From the NCBI GenBank assembly GCA_964497585.1, contig CAZCDS010000027.1:1-64000 (forward strand): a stretch of 64,000 bases of DNA, read 5' to 3'. Position numbers and translations under genes: made by a program. This stretch comes from CAZCDS01 sp964497585. GTDB lineage: Bacteria; Desulfobacterota; Desulfomonilia; Desulfomonilales; Desulfomonilaceae. Below, piece after piece: positions 44,763 to 53,722 of the stretch. The notes beneath the pieces are model-generated. The model searched no databases, was not told where the DNA came from, and saw nothing but the letters and a program-made list of their open reading frames with translations. Numbering within the stretch: position 1 is the first letter of the stretch; every line of letters starts with the position of its first letter.

Positions 44763-45555
44763 GTGCCTCGTCCGTCTTTCCTCTCTTCATGCATCCGGCG
44801 GCTACAATCCGGCACTTGCGCCTGAGTTCACAGATCGCTGCGCGCCGGTACTCCGGTGGCAAATCAGGATGGGTCAAAATCTTGGCGATCGCTCGAATCC
44901 TGTAGCGGTCGATAGCCGGCGTGATTCTTGAGAGTTGATCGTCGTGGCCCCCATGTTTGATCACCAGGGGACGCGGAATGAAGGCAACCTCATGAAACGC
45001 CGTGATTCTCAGCCACAGATCATAATCCTCAGCGGCAGGCAGATCCTCGTCGAACCGACCGACGCGGTCGAGGAGCCGACGGGAGAGCAGCGCGGACGAA
45101 GGGCTTATCAAACACCGTTCGAGGGCTCGTTGAAAGAAGCGGCCTCCCTGTTTGGCGTGGATGCCCTTTTGAGGAACTTCGATCCCCTCGCGCATCCAGA
45201 TTTCGTCCGTGTGACATATGAACCACGGGTTTGATCCGTCGAAAAGGCTCACCTGGTACGCGAGTTTGTCAGGGAGCCATTCGTCATCCGAGTCGAGAAA
45301 GGCGACCAGCTCTCCGCTCGAATGCTCTATGCCCAGATTCCGAGCGGCTGACACGCCCCGATGGGCCTGACGGAGCCGCGTCACCGCCTTTCCGAAGGAC
45401 TGCAGGTTCTCGTCGGTGGCATCCGTCGACCCGTCGTCTACGACAATCAGTTCATAGTCATCGTGGGTTTGGGCAAGCACCGAATCGATTGCACGCCTCA
45501 GAAGCCCCGCTCTGTTGTACGTAGGGATAACGACGCTTACCTGTGGCGCTCCCAT
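44716..45555 (-). CDS. Family 2 glycosyltransferase
   Basis: A 279-residue GT2 enzyme: VSVVIPTYNRAGLLRRAIDS, YELIVVDDGSTDATDE, SAARNLGIEHSSGELVAFLD and SDDEWLPDKL form the nucleotide-sugar-binding half, and LPAAEDYDLWLRI holds the likely catalytic region. It probably adds a sugar to lipopolysaccharide or another surface glycan. The N-terminal half resembles that of the GT2-WaaP fusion on the opposite strand. Its last 47 bases overlap the start of the ParB-like gene, which implies coupled translation. Confidence 0.92.
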   Translation of the reverse strand: MGAPQVSVVIPTYNRAGLLRRAIDSVLAQTHDDYELIVVDDGSTDATDENLQSFGKAVTRLRQAHRGVSAARNLGIEHSSGELVAFLDSDDEWLPDKLAYQVSLFDGSNPWFICHTDEIWMREGIEVPQKGIHAKQGGRFFQRALERCLISPSSALLSRRLLDRVGRFDEDLPAAEDYDLWLRITAFHEVAFIPRPLVIKHGGHDDQLSRITPAIDRYRIRAIAKILTHPDLPPEYRRAAICELRRKCRIVAAGCMKRGKTDEAHDYLELAESYESRSY

Positions 45556-45712
45556 CCTTCCGATTGGTACCTCCAGGGCATTTCAGTCAATACCGGCCGG
45601 CACCTTGTCCTTCCAGGCCCGAGTCGGCCACTGTCACGCAGGGATACCAAGGTGTGTTGAAGCGTGCAAGTTCCGTTGAAAAGATTTGGGCGGTCCCTCT
45701 CATCAGGGAACC

Positions 45713-46270
45713 TCAGGGAAGCATCATGGCAAGCGTATCCGCGGTCAGCGTGAATCCTCCTATCATCTCTCGGAGCTCTTCCAGGGCGTCCTCCGAGATC
45801 CTGGTGATCTCAAATCCTGCTACATATTGCCTTTCCGCGCAATCCCACTTGATCCACCGACATGTGGCGTCAAACTGTATGGTATCAAACTCGGACAGCC
45901 GCCCCGTATCGATGAAGAATGTTTTTTCCTCGTCCACCTGGGCCTCGATGCCGACGATGCCGACACCTTTTTCGGTGATGTCACGGACCGTTCCCTGGGT
46001 ACCGCCTCTGCGTCCCTCGTATACGGATACGGACAGAACCGGATAGTTTCTGGGAAACTCCCTCAGGTCTTCGATATCCGCAGTGTCGTCTTGCAAGCCC
46101 ATCCTGGCGTCCAGGTCCCGCTGAGTAACGAACTTACCCTCCACGAGCTTCTCGAAGATTCTCTGCAGGCCTTTGGCCGACAGCCTGTACTTTTCCATCA
46201 ACGACGCGTCGTCCATGCCCGCGCGAATGTCATTTACGACATCTTTCGCTCGGATCTTCCGTTTTGCCAC
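45713..46270 (-). CDS. Shared N-terminal module + PilZ-like domain
   Basis: A 185-residue protein. Residues 1-55 carry the shared module in its cleanest form (DIRAGMDDASLMEKYRLS, then GLQRIFEKLVEGKFV). The rest, about 75-175, is a PilZ-like beta-barrel: YPVLSVSVYEGRRGGTQG, VRDITEKGVGIVGIEA in place of the D-x-S-x-x-G motif, and CRWIKWDCAERQYVAGFEI. The upstream Arg motif of cyclic-di-GMP binding is not clear, so binding is uncertain. GTG 46270 with AGGAG 7 bases upstream is favoured over a GTG at 46285. It lies next to the GGDEF-EAL gene on the same strand, an apt neighbour for a cyclic-di-GMP effector. Confidence 0.82.
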   Translation of the reverse strand: MAKRKIRAKDVVNDIRAGMDDASLMEKYRLSAKGLQRIFEKLVEGKFVTQRDLDARMGLQDDTADIEDLREFPRNYPVLSVSVYEGRRGGTQGTVRDITEKGVGIVGIEAQVDEEKTFFIDTGRLSEFDTIQFDATCRWIKWDCAERQYVAGFEITRISEDALEELREMIGGFTLTADTLAMMLP

Positions 46271-46558
46271 AAACGCACTCCTCACGCCGAGCGCCTAAAG
46301 CGGCACGTATCAGTTTCCCAGATGCCACCGGAAGTTTGTGAAGAAATCGACGTATTAGAATATCAAATTCCCGGTCGCCTGTCTACACCTCGGTCCGCCA
46401 AGGTACGGGTTTCCATAGGGATCTTGTAACGACATTTCGTGTGGAGTTGGCACCAGGCGAGTGTATGGGGACAATTCCTTACTACTCTCCGGTACCGATT
46501 CGCCGATCGCAGAGCTGAACCCCGGATGCTCGAGACTCCTCCTTCAGACCTCAGAGGT

Positions 46559-48898
46559 CTAAGGGAATCGAGGCCCGAGAGGAGAATTGTTCCGAAGAAT
46601 CTCGGTGAAAGGCTCTACCGCTGTCGGCCGTGCAAAGAGGAAGCCCTGGACCTGATCGCAGCCGAGTGATCGGAGAAACCGGAATTGCTCCTCGGTTTCG
46701 ACCCCTTCGGCCACGACGTTCAGCTGCTGGCTGTGAGCCACGGTGAGCACGGCCTTCACAAGTGCTTGCTCGTACGAGTTTGGGGAGATGTCTCGGAGGA
46801 AGGATCGGTCAATCTTGATCTTGTTGATGGGCAGGTCCCGCAGATAGCTCAATGAAGAGAACCCTCGCCCGAAGTCGTCAATGGAAATACTTATTCCCGC
46901 ATCCTTCAATTGCGCCAGTATCTCAATGGACCTGTCCGCATCTTCTATCATCACGCTCTCGGTGAGTTCGATCTCGAGGAATTCCGGTCCGAGGCCCGTT
47001 TGTTCCAGGATCTTCATGATGTGTGCCGCGATGCGGTGATCCTTCAACTGGCGTCCGGAAACGTTCACCGAGACTTTGAAAGGGGGAAGTCCCATCTGCT
47101 GCCATCTTCGATTCTGGGTGCAGGCCGACCTCAACACCCAATCTCCGAGTGGGACAATCAAACCCGTTTCTTCCGCCACAGGAACCAAATTCGCTGCAGA
47201 GACCACACCCAGACTCGGATGCCGAAATCTCAGCAGGGCCTCCATCCCTATCATTCGGCCCGACTCCGTATCGACCATGGGCTGATAGTGGAGCAGAAAC
47301 TGGTCGGCCGACATACCGATTCTGAGGAGATTCTCAAACTTCAGTCTTTTGAGGACGGTGGCATTCATCTCCTGCGAGAAGAACTGGAAATGATTCTTCC
47401 CGTGCTCTTTCGCGTGATACATGGCAGTGTCCGCATTCTGAAGCAGACGCCCGACTTTCCTGCTGTCGGAGGGGTATATTGAAATCCCTGCGCTCGCCGT
47501 GATAAAGACTTCCCGGCCGTCAAGGACCACCGGGCGGGATACCTCGTTCATGATCTTGCGGGCTACGTGGGCCACGTCCTGTGACTGGACGATACCCGTC
47601 AGGATGAACGCGAATTCGTCTCCTCCGAGCCGACATACTGTATCGCTTTCACGAAGGCAGGCGGACAGTCGTCTTCCCAGGGCAACGAGGAACTTGTCGC
47701 CGAATCGATGCCCCATAGTATCATTGATGTTCTTGAACCGATCCAAGTCCAACATCATCACGGCAACCAATTGGCTGTGTCTGGCAGCCGATGCAATGGC
47801 TTGTTCGAGGCGATCGTTGAAGAGCAGTCGGTTGGGAAGCCCGGTCAGGGAATCGTAGTGGGCAAGACGGGAGAGGCGCTCCTGGGTCTGCTTGATCCTT
47901 GTGATGTCAGAGAAGAAGCCCACGAAGTGAGAGATCTCAGTTCCGCTGCTCCTAAGCGCATTTAGTGACAGCAGAATCGGGTAAAGTTCTCCGTTTCCGT
48001 GTCTGTCCCACACTTCACCCTGCCATTCCCCCTTCTCGAGGAGTTCCTGCCAGATCCCGTCTCGGAACCCGTTATGGTCCGGGCCCCAGTCAAACATGGC
48101 AAGGTCTTGTCCCACGACGTGAGCCTTGTCGCGACCGGTAATTCTGCAGAAGGCGTCGTTTACGTCAACGATCCTTCCGCCAGCGTCGGCAATGAATATG
48201 GCTTCCCTTGCACCCGAAATAACGCGGCCTGCAAGCTCCAGGCGCTCCTCGGCTCGCTTGCGATCAGAGATCTCCCGACGCATTTGTTCGTTGGTTTTCG
48301 ACAATTCCCTTGTTCGCTCTTGAACACGCTTTTCCAGATTCGCGTGGGCCTGTTTGAGTACCCTGCGATATCTCTTGTCCTGGAGCATCTGTTTCTTTTC
48401 GGCGGTGAGGTCTTCAATCAGAAGGAGTACCGATCTGTCCGAACGCATCCTCAGCGAACGGAAGTGCATGCGTGCCCACACTCGGCTGCCCTGTATGAGC
48501 AGGGGAGCCTCGAAGACCTGGGTCTTTCTTGTGGCAAGAACCTTTTCCAGCAGTGACCGGGCCTTCTGCACGTACACTTTCCGAGGGAATATTGAACTCA
48601 GCTCCTGCCCTTCAAGGCGCCGGTAATCGGGGGTTATCTTCCTCCATGCCTGGTTGGCGAATACGACGCGACCTGTCCGGTCAACGAGGAAGGTCGGGAT
48701 GGGAATCGCGTGCAAAAGCTTACCGAACGACGTCGTCGTGACATCCTGCAGGTCCGGTTTCCCGGCTGGAGTAAGATCCCCGCCAAACAAGCTGCTCAAG
48801 TCGATCGTTTCCGTTGAAGAAGCCACCCCACTGACAGATACAGCCAGCGTCGGATCTCTGAGCACGGTACCACGATGAGAGCGTTCGTCCACAGCCAC
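46559..48898 (-). CDS. PAS-PAS-GGDEF-EAL cyclic-di-GMP protein
   Basis: A 779-residue cytoplasmic signalling protein. A first PAS domain (about 55-165; IPIPTFLVDRTGRVVFANQA, VWARMHFRS) and a coiled coil are followed by a second PAS domain (about 215-335; AIFIADAGGRIVDVNDAFCRI). GGDEF follows at about 345-505 with RLGGDEFAF intact, then EAL at about 520-770 with GMEALLRF, IELTESVMIED, SIDDFGRGFSSLSYL and VVAEGVETEEQ. Both output domains keep key motifs, so it may make or destroy cyclic-di-GMP. The first PAS unit resembles that of the protein at 9049-10023. The GTG start has GGGAG 8 bases upstream. Together with the PilZ gene downstream it suggests a local cyclic-di-GMP unit. Confidence 0.93.
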   Translation of the reverse strand: MAVDERSHRGTVLRDPTLAVSVSGVASSTETIDLSSLFGGDLTPAGKPDLQDVTTTSFGKLLHAIPIPTFLVDRTGRVVFANQAWRKITPDYRRLEGQELSSIFPRKVYVQKARSLLEKVLATRKTQVFEAPLLIQGSRVWARMHFRSLRMRSDRSVLLLIEDLTAEKKQMLQDKRYRRVLKQAHANLEKRVQERTRELSKTNEQMRREISDRKRAEERLELAGRVISGAREAIFIADAGGRIVDVNDAFCRITGRDKAHVVGQDLAMFDWGPDHNGFRDGIWQELLEKGEWQGEVWDRHGNGELYPILLSLNALRSSGTEISHFVGFFSDITRIKQTQERLSRLAHYDSLTGLPNRLLFNDRLEQAIASAARHSQLVAVMMLDLDRFKNINDTMGHRFGDKFLVALGRRLSACLRESDTVCRLGGDEFAFILTGIVQSQDVAHVARKIMNEVSRPVVLDGREVFITASAGISIYPSDSRKVGRLLQNADTAMYHAKEHGKNHFQFFSQEMNATVLKRLKFENLLRIGMSADQFLLHYQPMVDTESGRMIGMEALLRFRHPSLGVVSAANLVPVAEETGLIVPLGDWVLRSACTQNRRWQQMGLPPFKVSVNVSGRQLKDHRIAAHIMKILEQTGLGPEFLEIELTESVMIEDADRSIEILAQLKDAGISISIDDFGRGFSSLSYLRDLPINKIKIDRSFLRDISPNSYEQALVKAVLTVAHSQQLNVVAEGVETEEQFRFLRSLGCDQVQGFLFARPTAVEPFTEILRNNSPLGPRFP

Positions 48899-48993
48899 CG
48901 CACTGCTCCCTGGACTCTCTTAAAGGTATGACGTTATGATCTTTACATTTTGCCACACTCTTCAGGCGAAGGTCAAGTCGGAAGCAGGGATGC

Positions 48994-49026
48994 AGGCGCC
49001 TACCCTGCAGGCCTGTCTAGGCGCCT
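48994..49026. repeat. Perfect inverted repeat downstream of the radical SAM gene
   Basis: AGGCGCCTA (48994-49002) and TAGGCGCCT (49018-49026) form a perfect 9-bp stem with a 15-base loop, 60-90 bases beyond the stop of the leftward radical SAM gene. There is no T-tract on either strand, so it is not a classical intrinsic terminator. Confidence 0.45.
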
Positions 49027-49085
49027 CGGGAGGGTTCAAAGGCTATCGGTGGGGACAGTGCCGGGCCCTTGGGGAGGTATCCGAG

Positions 49086-50606
49086 TCAGTGGTTCTTCTG
49101 CAAAGCCGCTTGAGCGGTCACGTGCGCCGGCTTTCTCACATCGTACAACGCCTGGATCTTCCGACAGACGTCGTCTTTGACCGTTTGCCATGAACAAAAG
49201 GCTGTGGTGCGAATCCTGCCCGTATCAGTATCCTCGTAAGCGAAGACCGCGGGGCAGTCCTTGAGACGGGCGTCCTCCAGACCCCCGGGATCCTCGTACG
49301 GGATCGTCAAGAGTGTTAGGATATTCTTGAACTTTGTGCGGTCCTTGAGGATGCGGTCTATTTTGCGCCCTCGCAGGAGGTCGATGACGGCCAAAATGCC
49401 CTCCCGAATTGGGTGGTTTCCGAACAATGCACGGAGGTTCACCGCGCTCGCCATCAAACGGAGTAGCAAGAACAAGGCCTGCAGGTCAAAGAAGAAGCGA
49501 GGAAGCCCGTGTCTGGGCACCTCGTTCCCGCGGGCCATGAGTTCCCTGTCAAGTATCCTGAGACGAACGAGAAGATCCGACAAGGGCACGTTGAGGTACC
49601 TGGATATCGGGTGGTACCCATGCCCGTCTGAGATTAGGAGCGTGGCGCTCTCGCAATTGGGATGAGAGCCACCCAGGGGTTGCCTCCCGAAGAAGCGGGA
49701 GAGAACGGTGAATTTCATCATTCCGGTGGAGACGAACTCGGTCCCGCTGATCATCGACTCGAATATCGATTCGACGCATTCGGTGGTGGTGGGCTCCAGG
49801 TTGACGGTTCCCGATTCCCAGCAAGGAGTGAGAGGGACGAAAGCCCAGACTGAGACGTGATCACGGTAGTGGTGCACGAATTCCATCAAATCCTTCATGT
49901 TGTCGTCGTTCACGCCCCGGGCAACGGTCGAAATGACGACGAGTTTGTTCACGCCACACTCAATCACGTTGTCAAAGGCCTTCCTCTTGACTGCAAGCGA
50001 GTTGTCGCCTCTGAGCGTCTGGTAGATCTCGGGAACGGTACCGTCGAATCCGAAATTTATCTGAAGGCCGAGAGAACAGAGTTCTCTACAGTAGTCTTTG
50101 TCAGCAAGCTTTATCCCGTTGGTGAACAACTGCACCTGAAAGCCATAGGACCGGGCGCGCCTAACGATGTCGAAAAAGTCCGGGTGAACCGTGGGCTCGC
50201 CCCCGAAGAAACAGATGTTCGGCTTGGGGTCGTTCTTTGCAAAGTGCCTGAAGATTTTGTCGAAGTACTCAACGGGCGGCTGATAGCAGAAGCCCATCGC
50301 GTCAACGTACGCCAGACATATGGGGCACCTCTGATTACAGCGGTTGGTTACGTCTATCGCGACGGTTGTAGGTGTGGTATGGTGCTGGTGATCGCAGTTG
50401 GCACAATCGAGAGAACATTGTGGGCCGGTCGGTTCCTGGTAGGCCGCGATATCGCGTTTCCAGCGCCATTTTCGAGCGTTGTTGCTGACCATGGACGCGG
50501 TTCGTCCGCAATCGCGGCAGAACTTGGCGAGGTAAACTCTGTTGTTTCTGATCTCGTAGGCAGCCTGAGCCGGCGCTCCGCATTTTTCGCATAGCCCGAG
50601 TTTCAT
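49086..50606 (-). CDS. Radical SAM protein resembling tetraether-lipid-synthase (Tes/MJ0619) group
   Basis: A 506-residue radical SAM enzyme. Two N-terminal Cys pairs (C6/C9 and C30/C33) and a CX3CX2C at 64-71 precede the radical SAM motif C90, C94, C97 in TNRCNQRCPICLAY. FFGGEPTVHPDF and VQLFTNGI are the usual SAM-contact strands. This head-to-core arrangement, with HHTTPTTVAIDVTNRC between the clusters, is that of the MJ0619/Tes group, whose archaeal members join lipid tails into tetraethers and whose other members methylate pterins. A hydrophobic region near 375-410 could touch the membrane. Which reaction it performs is open. AGGAG 6 bases before the ATG fixes the start. No operon partner. 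Confidence 0.8.
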   Translation of the reverse strand: MKLGLCEKCGAPAQAAYEIRNNRVYLAKFCRDCGRTASMVSNNARKWRWKRDIAAYQEPTGPQCSLDCANCDHQHHTTPTTVAIDVTNRCNQRCPICLAYVDAMGFCYQPPVEYFDKIFRHFAKNDPKPNICFFGGEPTVHPDFFDIVRRARSYGFQVQLFTNGIKLADKDYCRELCSLGLQINFGFDGTVPEIYQTLRGDNSLAVKRKAFDNVIECGVNKLVVISTVARGVNDDNMKDLMEFVHHYRDHVSVWAFVPLTPCWESGTVNLEPTTTECVESIFESMISGTEFVSTGMMKFTVLSRFFGRQPLGGSHPNCESATLLISDGHGYHPISRYLNVPLSDLLVRLRILDRELMARGNEVPRHGLPRFFFDLQALFLLLRLMASAVNLRALFGNHPIREGILAVIDLLRGRKIDRILKDRTKFKNILTLLTIPYEDPGGLEDARLKDCPAVFAYEDTDTGRIRTTAFCSWQTVKDDVCRKIQALYDVRKPAHVTAQAALQKNH

Positions 50607-50918
50607 GTGGTGCTCCTGAGGCTGATTATTTGGCCGTACCCGCTATTTGCCGTGCGCAATGCCGGGTCCGATATAGGTGATAAAAGGCCAATAAGTTTAG
50701 TAAGGAACGGCTATCGGGTCGGGATGCTTATCACATTTTTTTTGGTTGTCAAGGACAAAAGAAATGGAGTATTATGAAAGATTGTGCAATTATCCTCTCC
50801 TTCGCGCGGCTGAACCAGCAAAGCTGCCTCACCGAACACCTTGCCAAAAATTTCGGCCGCCCCTCCTCTGCCCAAAATTTCTCCGAAAAAACGTCACCGT
50901 TGGGGGCTTGGTTTCCCT
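50607..50918. promoter_or_regulatory. Divergent promoter region, AT-rich
   Basis: About 310 bases between the leftward radical SAM gene and lpxB. The stretch 50685-50775 is AT-rich with a run of eight T at 50738 onward and probably holds both promoters. No gene or repeat is seen. Confidence 0.4.
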
Positions 50919-52181
50919 ATGAGATCCAAATCCATTCTGATCCTTGCTGGAGAGGCTTCCGGAGACCACCACGCGGCCGCGCTTGTGAGGGACCTCAAAG
51001 ACCGTGATCCATACCTCCGGATCACGGGAATAGGGGGCGAAAAGCTCGCGGATGCGGGAATGAGGCTCCTGCACCATTACCACGAGATCAACACGATTGC
51101 GCTCACCGAAGGGCTCGGCAAAGTGCGCAACATCTTCGCCGCGTACAACACCATGAAGAGAGAGCTTGCCCATGGCGGGCACGACCTCTTTATCCCCGTC
51201 GATTTTCCCGACGTGAACATCCGCCTATGCCGGAAAGCCCGGCAAGCGGGGGTGCCGGTCTGCTACTACATCAGTCCTCAGGTCTGGGCCTGGCGCAGAG
51301 GGCGTATTCGCAAGATAGGCCGGCGCGTAGACCGCATGATGACGATATTTCCCTTTGAGGAGCGGTTGTACCGTGAAGCGGGGATAAACGCTGACTTCGT
51401 GGGGCACACCATGGTTCGGGACATCCCGGAGACCCTGGATCGGACCGAGGTCCGCAAAGAGTTCGGGCTCGACGGATTGAGCCATGTGGTAGCACTTGTC
51501 CCCGGGAGCAGGCCCGCGGAGATCCGCCGCATGCTGCCCGTGATGTGTCGCGCCGCGAAGTACTTTTCCGAGAGTTTTCCGGAAGCCGGGTTTGTCCTTC
51601 CTTTGGCTGGACCACACTTGCAGGGCCTGGTCGGAGAAATCCTCAAATCTCATGAGATCTCGGTGGCGGTTCTCTCGGCCGAAGCCCCCCGCGTCATGGC
51701 TGCCGCGGACAATGGTCTCATTACTTCGGGAACGGCCACACTACAAGCGACGCTTGTAGGCATGCCACATGTTCTCGTGTACAAGGTTGATCCGTTCACC
51801 TGGTGGCTGGGCCTGAAAGTGATCAAGCCCCTGCTTATGGCGCAGGACGTTCATCTGGGAATAGCCAACGTGCTGGCGATCGAGGAGGAGAAGATCGGTG
51901 GACCTATTGGGGAACTGACGGAGGCCGGAATTACGATTCCTTGCCAGGAGTGCGGGCGGCCTCTTCTCGTGCCTGAGGTGCTCCAGGAAGCCGCGACGCC
52001 GGAAAACCTGGCTCAGTGGTTAATACGATTCATAACCGACGACACCCTGCGAAGGGCTACGCTCAAGGGCTATCAGCAGATCAGGAGCATGCTGCTTCCG
52101 CGGCACGACGGGCAGACCGCGGCCCGGGTCGTGCTAAATATGCTGGCCGAGTCAAATGCGCCGGAGGCTGGTTCAGGTTGA
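50919..52181 (+). CDS. lpxB: Lipid A disaccharide synthase
   Basis: A 420-residue LpxB, which joins UDP-diacylglucosamine and lipid X in lipid A synthesis. ILILAGEASGDHHAA at the start, HDLFIPVDFPDVNIRLCRKA, YYISPQVWAWRRGRI, LVPGSRPAEIRRMLPV and TSGTATLQATLVGMPHVLVY are all typical. It is longer than usual: about 25 residues containing GITIPCQECGRP are inserted between the LGIANVLA and VPEVLQEAATPENLA blocks, which are normally adjacent. The insertion has a CxxC and may be a loop peculiar to this lineage. ATG 50919 gives the standard N-terminus. Confidence 0.94.
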   Translation: MRSKSILILAGEASGDHHAAALVRDLKDRDPYLRITGIGGEKLADAGMRLLHHYHEINTIALTEGLGKVRNIFAAYNTMKRELAHGGHDLFIPVDFPDVNIRLCRKARQAGVPVCYYISPQVWAWRRGRIRKIGRRVDRMMTIFPFEERLYREAGINADFVGHTMVRDIPETLDRTEVRKEFGLDGLSHVVALVPGSRPAEIRRMLPVMCRAAKYFSESFPEAGFVLPLAGPHLQGLVGEILKSHEISVAVLSAEAPRVMAAADNGLITSGTATLQATLVGMPHVLVYKVDPFTWWLGLKVIKPLLMAQDVHLGIANVLAIEEEKIGGPIGELTEAGITIPCQECGRPLLVPEVLQEAATPENLAQWLIRFITDDTLRRATLKGYQQIRSMLLPRHDGQTAARVVLNMLAESNAPEAGSG

Positions 52182-52228
52182 GAAGCCTGTACCGAAACGC
52201 TGTCCACTGCGATCGAGGTCCCGTTGCC

Positions 52229-52276
52229 AAAAAAAAGGAAAGGCCTGCATATAATGGTAGGAACGGCGGGCCTTTC
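52229..52276 (-). terminator. Intrinsic terminator for the double-HAD gene
   Basis: GAAAGGCCTGC (52238-52248) pairs with GCGGGCCTTTC (52266-52276). On the minus strand the stem is followed by CC and a run of eight T (52236-52229), the classical form. It is about 120 bases beyond the stop of the leftward HAD gene and also sits after lpxB on the plus strand, where only a weak T-rich stretch follows. Confidence 0.7.
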
Positions 52277-52399
52277 TCATTCTTTCATCTTGGTGGTATG
52301 TGGGTAGGTATTCATTGAGACACCGTCCTAAGGCTGCTGTTCCCGGAAAAAGAGACACCGGGTTCCTATGGGGTTGGCGATTACGTTGGACGGTGCTGC

Positions 52400-53722
52400 T
52401 CAGATTATCGGGAGGAGAGCCGAAGGCAGTTCAGTGATCCCCTGAAGGACACGGCGCGGGCGGCACAGAGCAAGCTCTTCAGATGAGAAGACCGGTCCGC
52501 TGATCGTGATTGCGTCGATTCCCGCGTTTCTCGCGGCCTCAATGTCGATGGGTGAATCACCCACGTTGACCGTCCTTCCCGGATCGGAATTCACGGACCG
52601 CATGAATTCCTTGAACATATCGGGTGCGGGCTTGGCTCTGAATCCGTCCTCAGCCCCTATGATTCGGGCCATATGCCTCGAAATATCCAGATGCTCTGTC
52701 AGCTTCCGCGCGTACCAGCCCCGTTTGTTGGTAACGATACCGGAAAGCACTGAGCCGTCGAGAGCCTCGAGTGTCTCCTTGACACCCGGCATCACGGTGG
52801 TCTTCTCCAGGTAGATCTTGTCGTAGTAGTCGCGGAAGATCCTGATCCCGTATTCGACCTCCTCGGGCGGGAGAAATCCGTGCACAAAGTCTTTCAATGA
52901 TATGTTCGTTTTTCGGGCGACCTCCTCCCCGGTCATGGTCGGGTATCCCATGACGGCGAACATATGGTTGAAGGACTCGGTTATCGCGCCAAGCGAGTCA
53001 ACGAGCGTGCCGTCCATGTCAAAGGTAACGGCCTCAATGCGTCTCGTAAGAAGGTCGGGTGCGTCCTTGAATCCGTCGATACGGACTGCGGGGATCCCTT
53101 TGTTGGCACAATAGACGAAGAGGTCTCCCAGTGCGAGCACCGCGTCCGCCTCCACAGCGGCGTGACGGTCGGACTCGCCGTCCCCGATAAGGATCACCGA
53201 GTCGTATTCGGCGCGATAACGGCGCACGAGTCTCCGTTTGCACGTCCCGCACCACCCGCACTCAGGGTCTGCGTGGGGAGATCGGATTTGGACGCTGCCC
53301 CGCTCATCCGTGACGAGTCGGTTGGCGAAGATCTCCAGGTCCCCGATCCCGTGGTCCGCAAACAGCGTGAGGATCGTAAGATCAAACCCGTCAGATACGA
53401 TCTTGACATCGATATTCCGCTCTCCGGCCCACCGCAGGAACGTGGGGAATTCCGGGTCCAGCGCTGCGTTTCGGGAGACGAAGTCCTCAATCTGACCGGG
53501 TTTCAGCCTCATGATAGGGGCCACAGCCTCGTACACCGCCTTTGAACCCATGTCGCCGCGCATATACCGCTTGACGTGATACCGCCAATCAGGTGTTCGG
53601 ACGTGCTCCTGGACCAGGCGGTTCACGGTGTCCTTCGTGGAGACAGTGCCGTCGAAATCACAGAGTATAAGGATTCTCTTTTTTGGACGAGACTGAGCAG
53701 TCTCGGTCTGCCTGGCGTTCAT
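52400..53722 (-). CDS. Tandem HAD phosphatase (MtnX-like + phosphoglycolate-phosphatase-like)
   Basis: A 440-residue fusion of two HAD hydrolases. The N-terminal half (about 15-225) is of the MtnX/phosphoserine-phosphatase type: LCDFDGTVSTKDTVN, DVKIVSDGFD, and LIGDGESDRHAA; it has a CGWCGTCKRR four-Cys knot in the middle. The C-terminal half (about 235-430) is of the Gph type: VTFDMDGTLVDSLGAI, GIVTNKRG, AKPAPDMFKEF and VNVGDSPIDIEAARNAG. Both nucleophile Asp and both late acidic motifs are intact. Substrates are unknown; salvage of a sugar phosphate plus clearance of a glycolate-type by-product is conceivable. ATG 53722 is chosen; GGAGG lies 13 bases upstream, rather far. The upstream extension to 53854 is not convincing. 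Confidence 0.85.
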   Translation of the reverse strand: MNARQTETAQSRPKKRILILCDFDGTVSTKDTVNRLVQEHVRTPDWRYHVKRYMRGDMGSKAVYEAVAPIMRLKPGQIEDFVSRNAALDPEFPTFLRWAGERNIDVKIVSDGFDLTILTLFADHGIGDLEIFANRLVTDERGSVQIRSPHADPECGWCGTCKRRLVRRYRAEYDSVILIGDGESDRHAAVEADAVLALGDLFVYCANKGIPAVRIDGFKDAPDLLTRRIEAVTFDMDGTLVDSLGAITESFNHMFAVMGYPTMTGEEVARKTNISLKDFVHGFLPPEEVEYGIRIFRDYYDKIYLEKTTVMPGVKETLEALDGSVLSGIVTNKRGWYARKLTEHLDISRHMARIIGAEDGFRAKPAPDMFKEFMRSVNSDPGRTVNVGDSPIDIEAARNAGIDAITISGPVFSSEELALCRPRRVLQGITELPSALLPII

